A DNA stretch of 64,000 nucleotides from Orbilia blumenaviensis (lineage: Eukaryota > Ascomycota > Orbiliomycetes > Orbiliales > Orbiliaceae): NCBI GenBank assembly GCA_036872755.1, contig JAVHNS010000007.1:2232001-2296000 (forward strand), given 5' to 3'. The notes beneath the pieces were generated by a model that made no database searches, was not told the origin of the DNA, and worked only from the letters and a program-made list of their open reading frames with translations. Positions within the stretch are counted from its first letter, which is position 1. Every line of letters begins with the position of its first letter. Below, one piece after another: positions 47,921 through 59,200 of the stretch. Made by a program: the position numbers and the translations under genes.

Positions 47921-49929
47921 CGCTACGGCAGCATCCTGTCACATGGGTGCCATTAATGCCGGATGGGGTAGCGAGGCGTATATATGGATTCTGTAAGTCA
48001 CTGTATAATTCCTAGATCTATAGCCGTTAAAGTTGGCCCCGCGAGCTTCATACCTAGGCACTTAGCTTGTAGTGGTTAATGAATATTGTTTTTGGGCTGT
48101 ATGTACAAATATTTGGATATTGCTAACAAAGTTTCCTCTGATCTATATAGTACAAAGTAGCCCACACAACCTTACCGAATTCGAACCAAGAAATGCTACC
48201 GAACCTCCATCCGCCATCAAAATTCATGGCAATGAGTCAGTAAGTGCGGTGATTTTTGTAGTAAAATATAGTATTATTAACGGGAACTCCTGCTCGCAAC
48301 CTTGACCATACAAATATTGCTTATCTCTACCCAGCTGCGGCTGAAACTAATATACTAAATTTTGAAATTTCTAGATATATATTCAAAATTACGGCGGTGA
48401 CCTGACACTGGGCCAGATGAAGCTACGTGATTTCACATTTGGAGCGACAAATAATACTTCTTTCCAGATACCGCCATCTCTCGGCCTCGGACGGACCTTG
48501 GGTCACCTTGAATCATACTCCCCTTTCTTGGAGAGCTTAAAAGCGAGAAGCTTAATAGACGCAGCCGCAATGGGGATCTCTCTTCGCCCGCTTAAAGGAA
48601 CTAGTTATGGTGAGCCAGACGGATCGATCGTTTTTGGCGGTATTGATATCGCCAAATTCGAGCCGGGGTCCTTGAAGATTCACCAAAATATGAAAGAAGG
48701 CGGGAATTACGGATTGCAAGTCAAGAGCATAAAATTTGGTTACGGCGGGGGCAATAGTACTGTTCGGGATGAAGACGACCTGGTTATGGGATCTGGGGTA
48801 GCCCATCTAGATTTTAGCGATCCGTAAGTCTGAATGCAGCTTTTGCTGCGGTCTACGGTTGACTATTATACTATACTATTCTGTTCCTTGGAACTTCATT
48901 ATGGTTCTTAAAAGAGACGCCGGTATACTGACTTAGCCCATTGGATAGATTCATTCGACTTCCCCGCCAGGTAATCGACAGCATGAAAAAACAAAATTCA
49001 TTCGGTAATGAATTACACCAAGATAATGGGGTTTTCAGGCTGAGGCTGAATGACCTTTCTTCAAATTCTGACTCGGCATTTCATTTCCGCTTTGATGATG
49101 GGCTGTCTATCTCGATCCCACTTAGGGATTTGATAACTCTTAATGGCTCTGAGCCCGGCTTACTTGATGTTGCGGCAGTGGAACCCGACGAAACTAATGC
49201 AACGAGCAGCCTTAGATGTGTTCTAGGGGCTCCATTTTTCAGGTATGACCAGTTTTCAAATCCCAGGTCCTCTTACTTTGTGGAGTAGACGAAATTATGG
49301 ATTGCTGTGATATAATATGTCTAATTTATCATTGTGGACTCCATAACAGAGCTGCATACGTATTTTTCGACTATACACATAACCAAATCGGAGTTGCACC
49401 CGTTGCACATGGCAGTCTGTTCCGGCAGCATATCATCGGAATTAGCGAAACTGGACTTAATCTAAGCGATATTTCAGAACGACCCCTCATGCCAACCCAG
49501 GTGGTGACCAAAACTGCAACAATTACTACTACCGAATACATTTCCATACAATCCTCAACTTCCGTGCCGCAGGATGGCGTAACCAGTTCCGGATATTCAT
49601 CAAATCGAGATATTACCTCAATTATTATTGCGGCCGTTGTACCAAGCACGTTGCTCTTGCTTGCCTTAGCTATAATAATCCGGTTATTCATTCAAGGCCG
49701 CCGACAAGATCCACGATCTTGTAACTCTTTCTCTGAAAATTGTAAACCCTGGGCCAACTTCTTTCGTGGAAAAGACGCAGCTGCATCCGCAAGACCTATG
49801 AGCGAAAGTATTCCTATAGCTTTGGATGACGGAAAGTCTAGTACTAGTACCGGACAACGATCACTTTCAAGATTTGAGTTCGATTTTCTGTCGGATAGTT
49901 CGTCGATTTCAAGCGTCAGCATCTTTTGA
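47921..49929 (+). CDS. Pepsin-like (A1 family) membrane protein with altered catalytic motifs, 5' end unresolved
   Basis: Exons 47921-47992, 48158-48239, 48375-48823, 48949-49242 and 49350-49929 join in one frame; the beginning, including any signal peptide, was not found. The aspartic-protease fold is visible: the GSEAYIWIL strand, the flap region IYIQNYGGDLTLGQM, GSIVFGGIDIAKFEPG, LRCVLGAPFFRAAYVFFDY and IGVAP. A Ser/Thr-rich stalk (TKTATITTTEY) leads to one membrane helix (about 49613-49690) and a basic, Ser-rich cytoplasmic tail, the layout of yapsin-like surface proteins. Where active enzymes have DTGS, the first site reads NAGWGS and the second LDFSDP, so both catalytic motifs are changed. 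It is therefore probably a non-enzymatic relative or a decaying gene. The small exons at 47921 and 48158 are the least certain. Confidence 0.6.
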
Positions 49930-50590
49930 GATCTCATTCCTGCTAGAGATTTTAACAGAGAGCCCACAAACTTGGTAGGCCGAAGATACTTATTTACTAG
50001 AACTTGAAGAGAATAGGTATCCGGTAGAAAAGAGCTTGTTGTTGAAAAGGGTATTATTCTGAATATTAAATTTCAATGACCTCTGTTTCTATCCGGATAA
50101 TTTAGGAGGGAGGAAAGTGCACACGCTGTATGTGTGCTGCTTACTAAGTTTAAAGGGGAAGAAGTTTTCGATTTTCATGGCACATTTATATACTCATTTA
50201 CCGTAACTAGAGTAAAGATGGCGAAGAGTAGGTCTGGATACAAGCCAAGGGAATACTGTTGCGTATCAGAGTTTGATAGAGCTGCTACCTTGGCTCAGGG
50301 GCACTGCATATCGAAAATTAATACTACTCAGAGGAATGGCACCACATTTACGATCTGGAATTAAAAGACTTAAAAAAATTATTTTTTTTGGTATTTTATA
50401 TCTAGTACAAAAACAAAACCCTTTATCGCTGATGCAGAAGGGAGAACAGCAATAGTAAACCAACTCTATAATTGACATTTGTCTTCACCCAAACACTCCA
50501 TGATCCCCTGCACCGACTCTAAAACTATCCATCACGCTCTAGATATAGTAGAAATGGCATCACTATCTAAAAATGGTGTGTAAGAGCCAT
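49930..50590. other. Convergent spacer, nothing seen
   Basis: 3' regions of the pepsin-like gene and the small secreted protein gene. Only short chance frames. Confidence 0.5.
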
Positions 50591-50878
50591 TTAGGCTCGG
50601 AGGCGTCGGAGCCCGACCTGGTTGAGACCCCAATCAATGAACTTGGCGACGGGGTGAGGTCCAAATCCAGGAACATTCTGCACGTTATTGAAGGAGTTTG
50701 CGATTGGCTGCGGAACGTATTGGTTAAACATATCCTGTCCCCATTGCTGAACACCCTGTCCGATGTTGCTTTGGAATCGGTTATCTGGAGAGACCTGGAA
50801 TTGGGGCTGTGCTACTGGTGCGGCGTAGACCATGGCGGTGGCGGAGAGAACGGAGACGATGACAGTAGAAGCCTTCAT
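50591..50878 (-). CDS. Small secreted protein, 95 aa
   Basis: A single exon. Residues 1-20 form a clear signal peptide (MKASTVIVSVLSATAMVYA, then AP). The mature part, about 75 residues, is rich in Gln, Asn, Pro and Val (PVAQPQFQVSPDNRF, QGVQQWGQDMFNQYVP, FGPHPVAKFIDWGL) and has no cysteine, so it is not a disulphide-rich effector. It may be a cell-wall-associated or secreted structural peptide; no family is recognised. The upstream 350 bases are purine/T-rich with GATGAT-type repeats and look like a real promoter and leader. The short length is compensated by the convincing leader peptide. Confidence 0.75.
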   Translation of the reverse strand: MKASTVIVSVLSATAMVYAAPVAQPQFQVSPDNRFQSNIGQGVQQWGQDMFNQYVPQPIANSFNNVQNVPGFGPHPVAKFIDWGLNQVGLRRLRA

Positions 50879-52726
50879 TTTGTTGGATAGGTTTGTGGAA
50901 ATCGTAAATTTCTAGTTTAGAGAAGATTGTCGGTAGGCTTGGGTTTAGGAAGCTTTCGTTGACCAGCTGGTATTTTGAGTTGGGTGGTTTATTGAGAGTT
51001 TGAAAGATTCCTTAAAAACCGCGATACCGTGAAGGTGTAGTGTTATGTAGAATATAAAATTGTTTTTTGGTATGAATTATGAAGAGAAGAAATGAAAATT
51101 TGAGAGTGACCAGCACTTTACTCAAAACCTGCCAGAGGTGAGAATAGAAAAGGAAGTTTGAAGGTTGGATTGTTTGTTTGCTTGCTTGATGATTGATGAT
51201 TGTGATGATGATGAAAAGAAAGAGTTGAATGGGATATCGTTGGGATTTTATAAACCCCGATGCCTACGATAATTCTCATTCACCACGTCGTGGTGGCTCT
51301 GAATCTACATACAATCGACGCAATCGAAATCCTACGAAGTACCCCACTGAAGTTTGTCTGTTCATCTAACTCATCTTAACGCTTTAACAACCTCAGGATT
51401 CTCGATGTACTTCACAGTAATAGTTGAGCTCTGTAGAGTATTTGATGATACGTCATAATTCGTCTATGAAGTATATACACACTTGCTCATGCACCGGAAA
51501 CACGACCAGGATCTAAATTTGGTGTCATGAATATTGAATCCAGCGGTCCAGTAGTCAGCCCTATAGCTTCGGATATCGGCGCGTTTGGCAGCATCGGGTA
51601 GACCGCGTAACATAATTAATCCTATAGTAAAGCTGTATGCCAGAAAATAGTCTCACGCCAATATCGTAACTGGAAAGTTCTTACCCCACACAATTGCATG
51701 CGAGGCTGGCCAGTGCTTGATTCTAGCTACAGCAACACTTTTCCTAGGATTCAAGAATAAAAAATACCACACAAACCATACCCTAATTAAGTTTAGTGCA
51801 GGAGTGTCCCAGTTTCCGCCAGACCAATCTAACCACTTTAGGAAACAGCTGAACTAGTTCTCTGGCGTTCCTCAAAGTTTCCAAGGGTTCGAACGTCTCA
51901 AACAATATTTCTGGCGGTTTCAAGTTGCGCTTGACCTTGGGTAACGCAAATCCATCGCTTAAACTCTAGCTGGAGTTTGGACAGGTTTCATAGGCGAGGA
52001 TTGATACATTCCCAAGTATGTGTCGGGGTATGTGTATGTAGGTACACATATAGCTGTGTTCGAACTTAAGCTTTTGGCGAAGAATGCTTCTTGTCTCCGC
52101 CAAACCGCACACACACATAGGGTCCGGAGGAGCAACATAGTGCTATGGCAATTCTGAAACTCGATGGTCAATTTTGCCGAGTTTCATTGTATTCTAGAAG
52201 TATTGGTCTCGGCAATCATGCAACGAAGTTGTGTTTTCGAAGGTAAACAAAAAAAGGAAGGAGATAAAACCCTTTATATATAATTAAATAATACTAAGAT
52301 ACCTAATACAAGTGATATAGATACGTATATTGTTGTTAAATAATTGGACATATAATATTTTGACTGATATTATGAAGTAGCATTAACGGGGTAAATAAGA
52401 TGTCCCAATAAGACAGAAAATGGGGTAGGGAATAATCGTTGGGAAATACCGGGGATAGGTGTAACATATTTAGAATCAATACTTGGTTTTGTACTAAGAT
52501 TATAATTTACTCTCCAACGAGACCATATACTCCTATATAAATGGTTGGAATCAAGAATTGATTCTAACGGGTAGACCTTGGTCCCGTAAGCCAGCCTCAA
52601 CGAAGTCGAACACTTCGTTAGAGTATACCTCAAATTATTCTAAGCTCCTCCACCCCTCTGCTAATTAGTACCCCGACTTGCAGTCGGGCATTGCATTCGG
52701 CATGTGTGTATCTTGCTCGTGAAACT
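50879..52726. other. Intergenic, nothing coding seen
   Basis: Left part is the promoter of the small secreted protein, with TTGC and GATGAT short repeats near 51173-51221. The rest is AT-rich without a supportable gene. Confidence 0.5.
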
Positions 52727-54499
52727 TCAAGATGTAGTCGCCGCTAGATCTTTCAAAGACGTCAAGATATCTGCAACATAGTCCAGATATCTTTCTTTGG
52801 ATTGCCTTTGGACCTCGAACGTACCATATTTGTCAACCTGCTCAGTCTCAGTATCGAACAGGTCAATTTCGTTTTTGTATTCCGCCCGAGAATCATCATA
52901 TTCAAGGCATGCCCGAATGATCCGCCGATATCTGGTTCCCACCGCGACCGGAAGCTCCCGATCGGTAATTTTTAAGAGAGCCTCGGTAACTGATCCCCCG
53001 CGTAGATTCCTCAAATTATATTTGCTGATCAATGATTCGCTCTCCTCAAGTATTCTCCATAGGCCTAGTTCCAACAGTACTACACCAATACTATAAAGGT
53101 CGTGGTAAAATGTATAAGCCTTAGGGTTCTTGCTTCCAAGCTGTCTCTCTGGATGTCGATACAGATTGACGTTCCATATCGGCGCTAACTGAAAGAATTG
53201 CATTGTTGTTGCATCAGTATCTTCTCTCGCTTCTTCCATAGATACTATATACGGCTGATCGAGGCTATAAGGGAACCTCTCAGAATCTAGTGTATTCGAA
53301 CGCTCCAAGATGATAACTTTATTCGAAGTTATGCTTTTGTGGACCCAACCCACGGAGTGGAGGAAAGAGAGTGCATTGACTAGCTTATGGGCGAATGAAA
53401 ACCGTTGGTCGAGGGGATGGCAGGCTGGTACAGGACATTTTGGTCTCTTTGCCAACTGTATAAGACTGCGGAGTGGCTTCGGGCCTAGTTGAGATATTTT
53501 GAATGGAAGACTGTATATCAGGCCGCAGTGTGGGAATTCATGCTCCAGGTTATAAAAGTACTTTTCGCAGCGTAGGATCCCTGGCGTCTCTGGACCGACA
53601 CTGTTTAGCTCCGCTGCTAAACGGCCAACCGAGTGATATATTCTCCTTTCAATATCTTCAGTCGTGAGCGGCGGGTAGCTCGGAACGTCGAACCGTTTGA
53701 TCTCTATAAGTACAGGTTTCTCGTTCCAGGTTTCCAACAATAGAGGTTTTTGGGCGGCGGAGCCCCTCGAGGATATGAGATAGGTGTTTGGGATCTCGAA
53801 TTTGAACGTTGTGTCTAGTAAAGTTTGGAATAATTCCATCCTGTGTGATTCGGAGAGCTTATTGAGGCGGCGAAGGCTCCTTTCCGCGCCTAGATAATTG
53901 TAGACTTGGGTGGGGATGACTAAAGGTGCCGGCTCCAAAGTGCTGTGGTTGGCAATGGGATCTTTACTGGTACCATTTGCCGGTTTGGTCTCGAGGCCAG
54001 ACACTGCTGTTGGTTTAATGTCTTGCAATGTAGCTTCGGCCTCGGCCTCAATGTCCACATTTCGTAGATCTACTAGAGTAGTCACCCTCTCCGGAAGCCT
54101 AATTAATTGCATATCCAGCGAAGAATGCCATCTCTCCAACCGGGCCTGTATTCCCAGAAATTTCTTTTTCTCGTAAGCCCAAGTGAACCGCCGCCATTTC
54201 CGCTTCCAGTTATCACTCTGGATCTTTTGCCCAATCTCCTGTGCTTCCGTGATAACGGGTTCTAAGAGCGAAACGACCTGTTCTATAAACTCTTTATCCT
54301 GGGGTGAAAGAGATTCTGGCTTATCTCTGTACACAGATTCCAGCAGGTTGTAGGCCTTTTTGATGACTATGGTGTCCCACCGGAGCTTGAAGGCGAGCTC
54401 GGCGGCTTGGTGGTCATAGTCCTTACATTCTTCGACGTAGTTGTATATGACGGTTAGGAGGTGGAGGCTAGCCGAGATTCCGCCGACTACTTCTGCCAT
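52727..54499 (-). CDS. HeLo-like / pseudokinase protein
   Basis: A single exon of 590 aa. The first 150 or so residues form an all-helical region beginning MAEVVGGISASLHLLTVIYNYV, which resembles the N-terminal HeLo/HeLo-like (prion-inhibition and propagation) domains of fungal cell-death proteins. From about 210 on is a protein-kinase-like fold: an IEIKRF strand, FAHKLVNALSFLHSVGWVHKSI, VLLELGLWRIL and a C-lobe with CLEYDD. The catalytic loop reads HKSITSNKV where active kinases have HRDxKxxN, so the catalytic Asp is missing; the DFG motif is replaced as well. It is therefore a predicted pseudokinase. HeLo-type domains can disrupt membranes when released, and the pseudokinase could regulate this; the functional step is inference. 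A kinase-ankyrin gene starts divergently 1.8 kb away. Confidence 0.85.
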   Translation of the reverse strand: MAEVVGGISASLHLLTVIYNYVEECKDYDHQAAELAFKLRWDTIVIKKAYNLLESVYRDKPESLSPQDKEFIEQVVSLLEPVITEAQEIGQKIQSDNWKRKWRRFTWAYEKKKFLGIQARLERWHSSLDMQLIRLPERVTTLVDLRNVDIEAEAEATLQDIKPTAVSGLETKPANGTSKDPIANHSTLEPAPLVIPTQVYNYLGAERSLRRLNKLSESHRMELFQTLLDTTFKFEIPNTYLISSRGSAAQKPLLLETWNEKPVLIEIKRFDVPSYPPLTTEDIERRIYHSVGRLAAELNSVGPETPGILRCEKYFYNLEHEFPHCGLIYSLPFKISQLGPKPLRSLIQLAKRPKCPVPACHPLDQRFSFAHKLVNALSFLHSVGWVHKSITSNKVIILERSNTLDSERFPYSLDQPYIVSMEEAREDTDATTMQFFQLAPIWNVNLYRHPERQLGSKNPKAYTFYHDLYSIGVVLLELGLWRILEESESLISKYNLRNLRGGSVTEALLKITDRELPVAVGTRYRRIIRACLEYDDSRAEYKNEIDLFDTETEQVDKYGTFEVQRQSKERYLDYVADILTSLKDLAATTS

Positions 54500-56284
54500 T
54501 TGGTGCGCGCAAGTGGGTTTTCTTGGTTATAGGGAAAACGTCATTGTATAATTTTGTCTTTTTAGTCTATTAGATGGACTTAGTTTGGATTGGAACTAGT
54601 ACGGAATGTGCACTCTTACTAATGAAATCAATTCTAGATTGATTCTGTTTGATGGTAGAGTCCCGTGGACAAATGTCGGTCGCAGCAACACCACGAAAAT
54701 AAGTGATTATATTAAACAACCAAAAGTACATGAAACTTGAGGCCGCTTCGCAGCCGTTACGCCTGACTTCAACTGATGAAATTGGACTTATATATAAGGT
54801 TATAACTTTAGTTCAAGCGAGACTCTTCTACCCCCAAGATATTGTGTTTTATACACATTACTCGCTCAGCCACGCTGGGGGAGCCTTGCCTGAAGAAAAC
54901 TGACTTTAAGACTGAACCTGCGGCTGTGGTTAAATTTCGGTGTGGTACTACCGGGTGCCTCGGACACTGTGGAGTTCTTAGGAACCTGCTTTTCAGTCGG
55001 GCATATTAACAACATAACCACGTAGGCACTTCCATTGCAGAGCGGCAAAGCTGTAACTTTAAGAAGAATATATCATGGTCCTAGAAGTCTAGTTCAACCT
55101 CTTTTGATGCCATTGCTGAAGTGGTTTTGGTGGTTTATCCACATGATTCTGCACTAGATAGTACCGTTGAATATAGAATGCACGATTGAGGGGTATACAT
55201 GCGGGGTCACCGAGGCGCGGAGACGACCATATATTACAGCAGGTGTAAGATCAGATCATCTGCATCTGCAAATAAAAAAACCCCGGCGACTTAGACAAAT
55301 AAGATCCGAAGCTCGTGAAAGACAATCCTTCAAATTGAGTTTCTTTAATTTTAGTTTTCGAGAGTTGACGCTGTGTCTGGAGAAGGCGGGGCTCTAGTAC
55401 CATACCTTGCAACGCTGCACACCCGTGGCACAGCTGCACAGTAGCCAACTAGTATACTTGGCAACTATGAGACCGTTATTTCTTCACCACTCTCTCACAG
55501 CGTATGCAAGTTATAAATAAGTATACTGGCGGTGTAAGTTAAAGCTCGCCGAGATGGTCGATGAAATGTAAAGTATTTCGAAATCTCCAACAACAAAAAG
55601 CGTTGAAGATCAATATTTAGGCACATGAGGCAAGATGAACTGTACTGAGAACAAAGCCTGGAAACTACGAAAGTATTGATATTTTCTAATTACATAGCGA
55701 GGTTATTTAAGTACAATATCTGGTTGTCATGAGAAGGACTTGTGAACACCATTGGATTTGGTCAATCCTGCAGAACAAGGCCATTCCCGCAACAAACCTT
55801 GCATATTCCCGCAACAAACACTGCATAATCGATTATCGCACGGGGCACGAATGATCGTATTTGTGAGGATTGGGCTGTTTTTTAGGTTTAATGGCGCGAA
55901 ACCGCAGCCGTATTCAGCTTATTTCGAATCTTCGCACCGTTTCTCAGTGGCTCGACTGGTTCCAAGTTTCGAAATTTCGGAAAGATTATATAAGTATCTA
56001 TCATGTCGTCGATTGATCAAATGCTGGGTGGCTTGTAATGTATAAGTAGAGGCGGAATATATCAATACACTAATTCTTTGTCAGTGTCCTGTGATCCAAT
56101 AGGCATCTAATTGAGGGAACCATCCCACTTTCTCTCAGCACCACTTATCGTTACAAGAGTTCCTCTTTCAAGAGTTTTCTTCTGATTTTGAATCTATAGC
56201 CGCTAAAATTCTATTATATTCATATTTACGGATACTAGGAAGAGGGCTCATAGCTACATCTATTTGCTAATATAATTTCATAAC
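54500..56284. promoter_or_regulatory. Divergent upstream region of the HeLo-like and kinase-ankyrin genes
   Basis: Both neighbours start away from this 1.8-kb stretch, so it holds both promoters. A near-repeat of the word ATTCCCGCAACAAAC occurs twice around 55786-55818. No coding gene is seen. Confidence 0.5.
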
Positions 56285-59200
56285 ATGACTGACATTAGTT
56301 ATGATTTCGGATCCACGTCTTCTTCGGGACGCAGGCCCCAAAGCAGCGAGTTCTCCCACCTTGTCGAACAAAATAGCATCGATTTTGGATCTTTCAATTA
56401 TTCCAATCTTTCCAATGGAGGAGAATCCGCCATACAAAGCGACCTATTGGTCGTTGAAAACATGATGAGCGACTTCGTGATAGACTCGGGGTTTCAGCTT
56501 GCGCAATTGAACGCCGCATCTGATACAAAAGATGACAGTGAGGGCAAAACCAGGAGAAGGAGAAAAGTATCTCTATTCGAAATGAATGACGACGGTGCAA
56601 GTACGTTGGGAGTGATATTCACCGCTCAGAGGCTTGGAGTTCCCATCATGGATTTCAGCGACATCGACGACTTGTCAGAGAATCCCATTGGATCTGGCGC
56701 CTCAGCTCAGGTTTATTCCGGTAAACTCAAGGGGCGCCTTGTTGCTGTCAAATATTTCTTATCGGACCCAGGAACCCTTAGAAGGAGGAAGGGGAAATCC
56801 CCACTCGGAGGGGAACGGAGTAGGACCAAGACACCAGTGCCGAAGAAGTATTCCTCGCATGCCCAAAAGCAGATGAACTCGGTCGTCGAGGAGATGACGA
56901 TGATGGCGCATGCAGGAATGCAGCCTCAGCCAAACATAGCTGAGTTACTAGGAATCGGTATCCGCGAGATTGAGCCAACTTCACAAGGCGACATTGCCCC
57001 TTTTGACTCAGAAGCAAGCAATGTTCAGATAGCACTTTTCATGGAGCTGGCAGACACGACTACACCGACTCTCGCTCATTGGATTGAGGGGGGGTTTGTA
57101 GCACCGGAAAACGTCGGGGCCAAAGCCTTGATCCTCTCAGACATTATCAACGGTATTCTGACCCTACACGAGCGGCACATAACTCATGGTGATATCAAGC
57201 CCGAGAATATCCTCATGTTCTCGACGCCAGAAAGAGTCATTGCCAAGGTTTCCGATTTTGGGCTTTCAGATGTTCGTTTCCGTTCTATGAGAAAAGTTGC
57301 CGGGGGGACGGAACTCTGGGCTGCTCCGGAGGTCAAGCTGGAATCGTTTGATAAAGAATGGGCGGGGTCTCAACAGAGAGACGTCTATTCATTTGGATTG
57401 GTAGCCTACTATACGTTGCTAGGACGGAAACACTCAATGCACTACATAGATGAAGAGACCTTTGAAGAGACTCCAGTACACATCGACCTCCCTCGACAAC
57501 TAAGAAACTCCTACTGGCTTATAGGGAGCGAAAAGTACCGCGATCTCGATCCTGGCAAAAATGAAGATGCAAATACACTTAGGATGCAAATTCAGGCACT
57601 ACTGCTTATGGAGAGCTGGCAAAGACCAGAAACCAAATACTACTTCGATTACCTTAATAGTGAGACCGTATCGACTCTACACGCTGCATTGATCCAGATT
57701 GTTTGGCCGGGACGAATGCAGGAAAGGAACCAAAGAATAGGTGATGTGGTTATCGGACCCGACCTTTGGGTCAGCAATATTCAGGGAGTAGTTATTGTGG
57801 ATCTGGCCTTGAAGGCCGGATATGTAAGTGATTCTCTAATCCGTGCTAACATGTTCTTATGTACGTCTAATTAATCACATAAAATAACCAAATGGTATGG
57901 CTGTTCTCAATTCTAGTTGGAATGGGAATTATCAGGAATCGACAAAGACTCTTCGGCCGATAAGGGTAAATCGAAGGACGAGCCAAAAGCCAATATCGGG
58001 TTCATATCTGCCGGTATTTATGCGCTAAATGCGTGCTTGGAGCCTGACCCGGAAAAACGGCCTTCCATGCAGCAGCTGAAAGGTATTCTACAGTATGTTT
58101 TAACTTCTTGCCATATGCGTACCGGTGCCTCCTGTGGGCTCTACTCACTAACTGAAACTTGTAGTGTCGAGGAAACTGGGAAACCAAAATGGTTGAACCC
58201 GGATTCAAAAGGCATTAGCATCCCGGGAAAACAGTCTACATATACAGATGACCAACCTCTCCAATACCAGGCAGGTTTTCAGTTCAAATTTTGAACAATT
58301 CCAATCTTATACCACATCACCAACTTATGAGGGCCAAGCTAACCGACTACTTACGTAACAGGTAGCATTAGAAAGCGCCCCTGCGCCCCTGGAGTCACTT
58401 GGGTCATTTCTCGATGCTTGGATTCGACTTACGCCACTAATAGAATCGGAGATAGAATCCTACGATAGTTTAGTTGATAGGTTCCGAGCTTATTCCGTAT
58501 GTTTCACAGCAGCCTCAAAATCTCCCAACCATCCGAAGGCTAAATATTATCACCAATATCTCATGGAGCACAACGCTCAAATAAACTGGGATTCATTCAG
58601 CGCTCTTTACATTCTATGGTTATCGCGACAGCACCCTCACGAAGACCGTGACTCCGATACACCGGAAACAGAGTTTATAAAAGTGAAGACCAGCCTACAG
58701 CAAATCACCGCAAGCATTCTTCCAATAGACCCCAATGAAATATCAGACGCTTTTCAGCATGCTTGCAAGGATACACCACAGCCAGCCGCTGCTTATAAGA
58801 ATTTGGTTGACAGAACTCTACAGCAATATCTTGGACGAGGGATTGGAAGATATAAGCCCTGCAGGGTTGATACTCCCGGCATAATAGCAAGCCTAACGCA
58901 GGATTTTTCTAAAAAGGTCAACGAGATAAAGACGAGAATCCAACAAGCTCTGTCGTCTAATGATGAGATGATGGCGAGAGATGTTCAACGAACTCTTCAA
59001 AAGGAACGAAGTGAGCTTTCTGAGGATGATATTGCGTACCTCACCCTTTACGCTGCGGAAGAATGCTGTAGGGAACAACTGATACCACGCTGCCGGCTTC
59101 TCAGTATTATGGTAGGCAGCGTCATCGAAGAATATATCAACAAATCCGAAATTATGCAAATGGCTTTTGAATCACACTCTATTCAAAGCCATTACACGAT

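Noticed and set aside
51880..51910. A GGTTCGAA-like word suggesting a tRNA B box.
   Set aside because: No A box or acceptor-stem pairing could be found at tRNA spacing.
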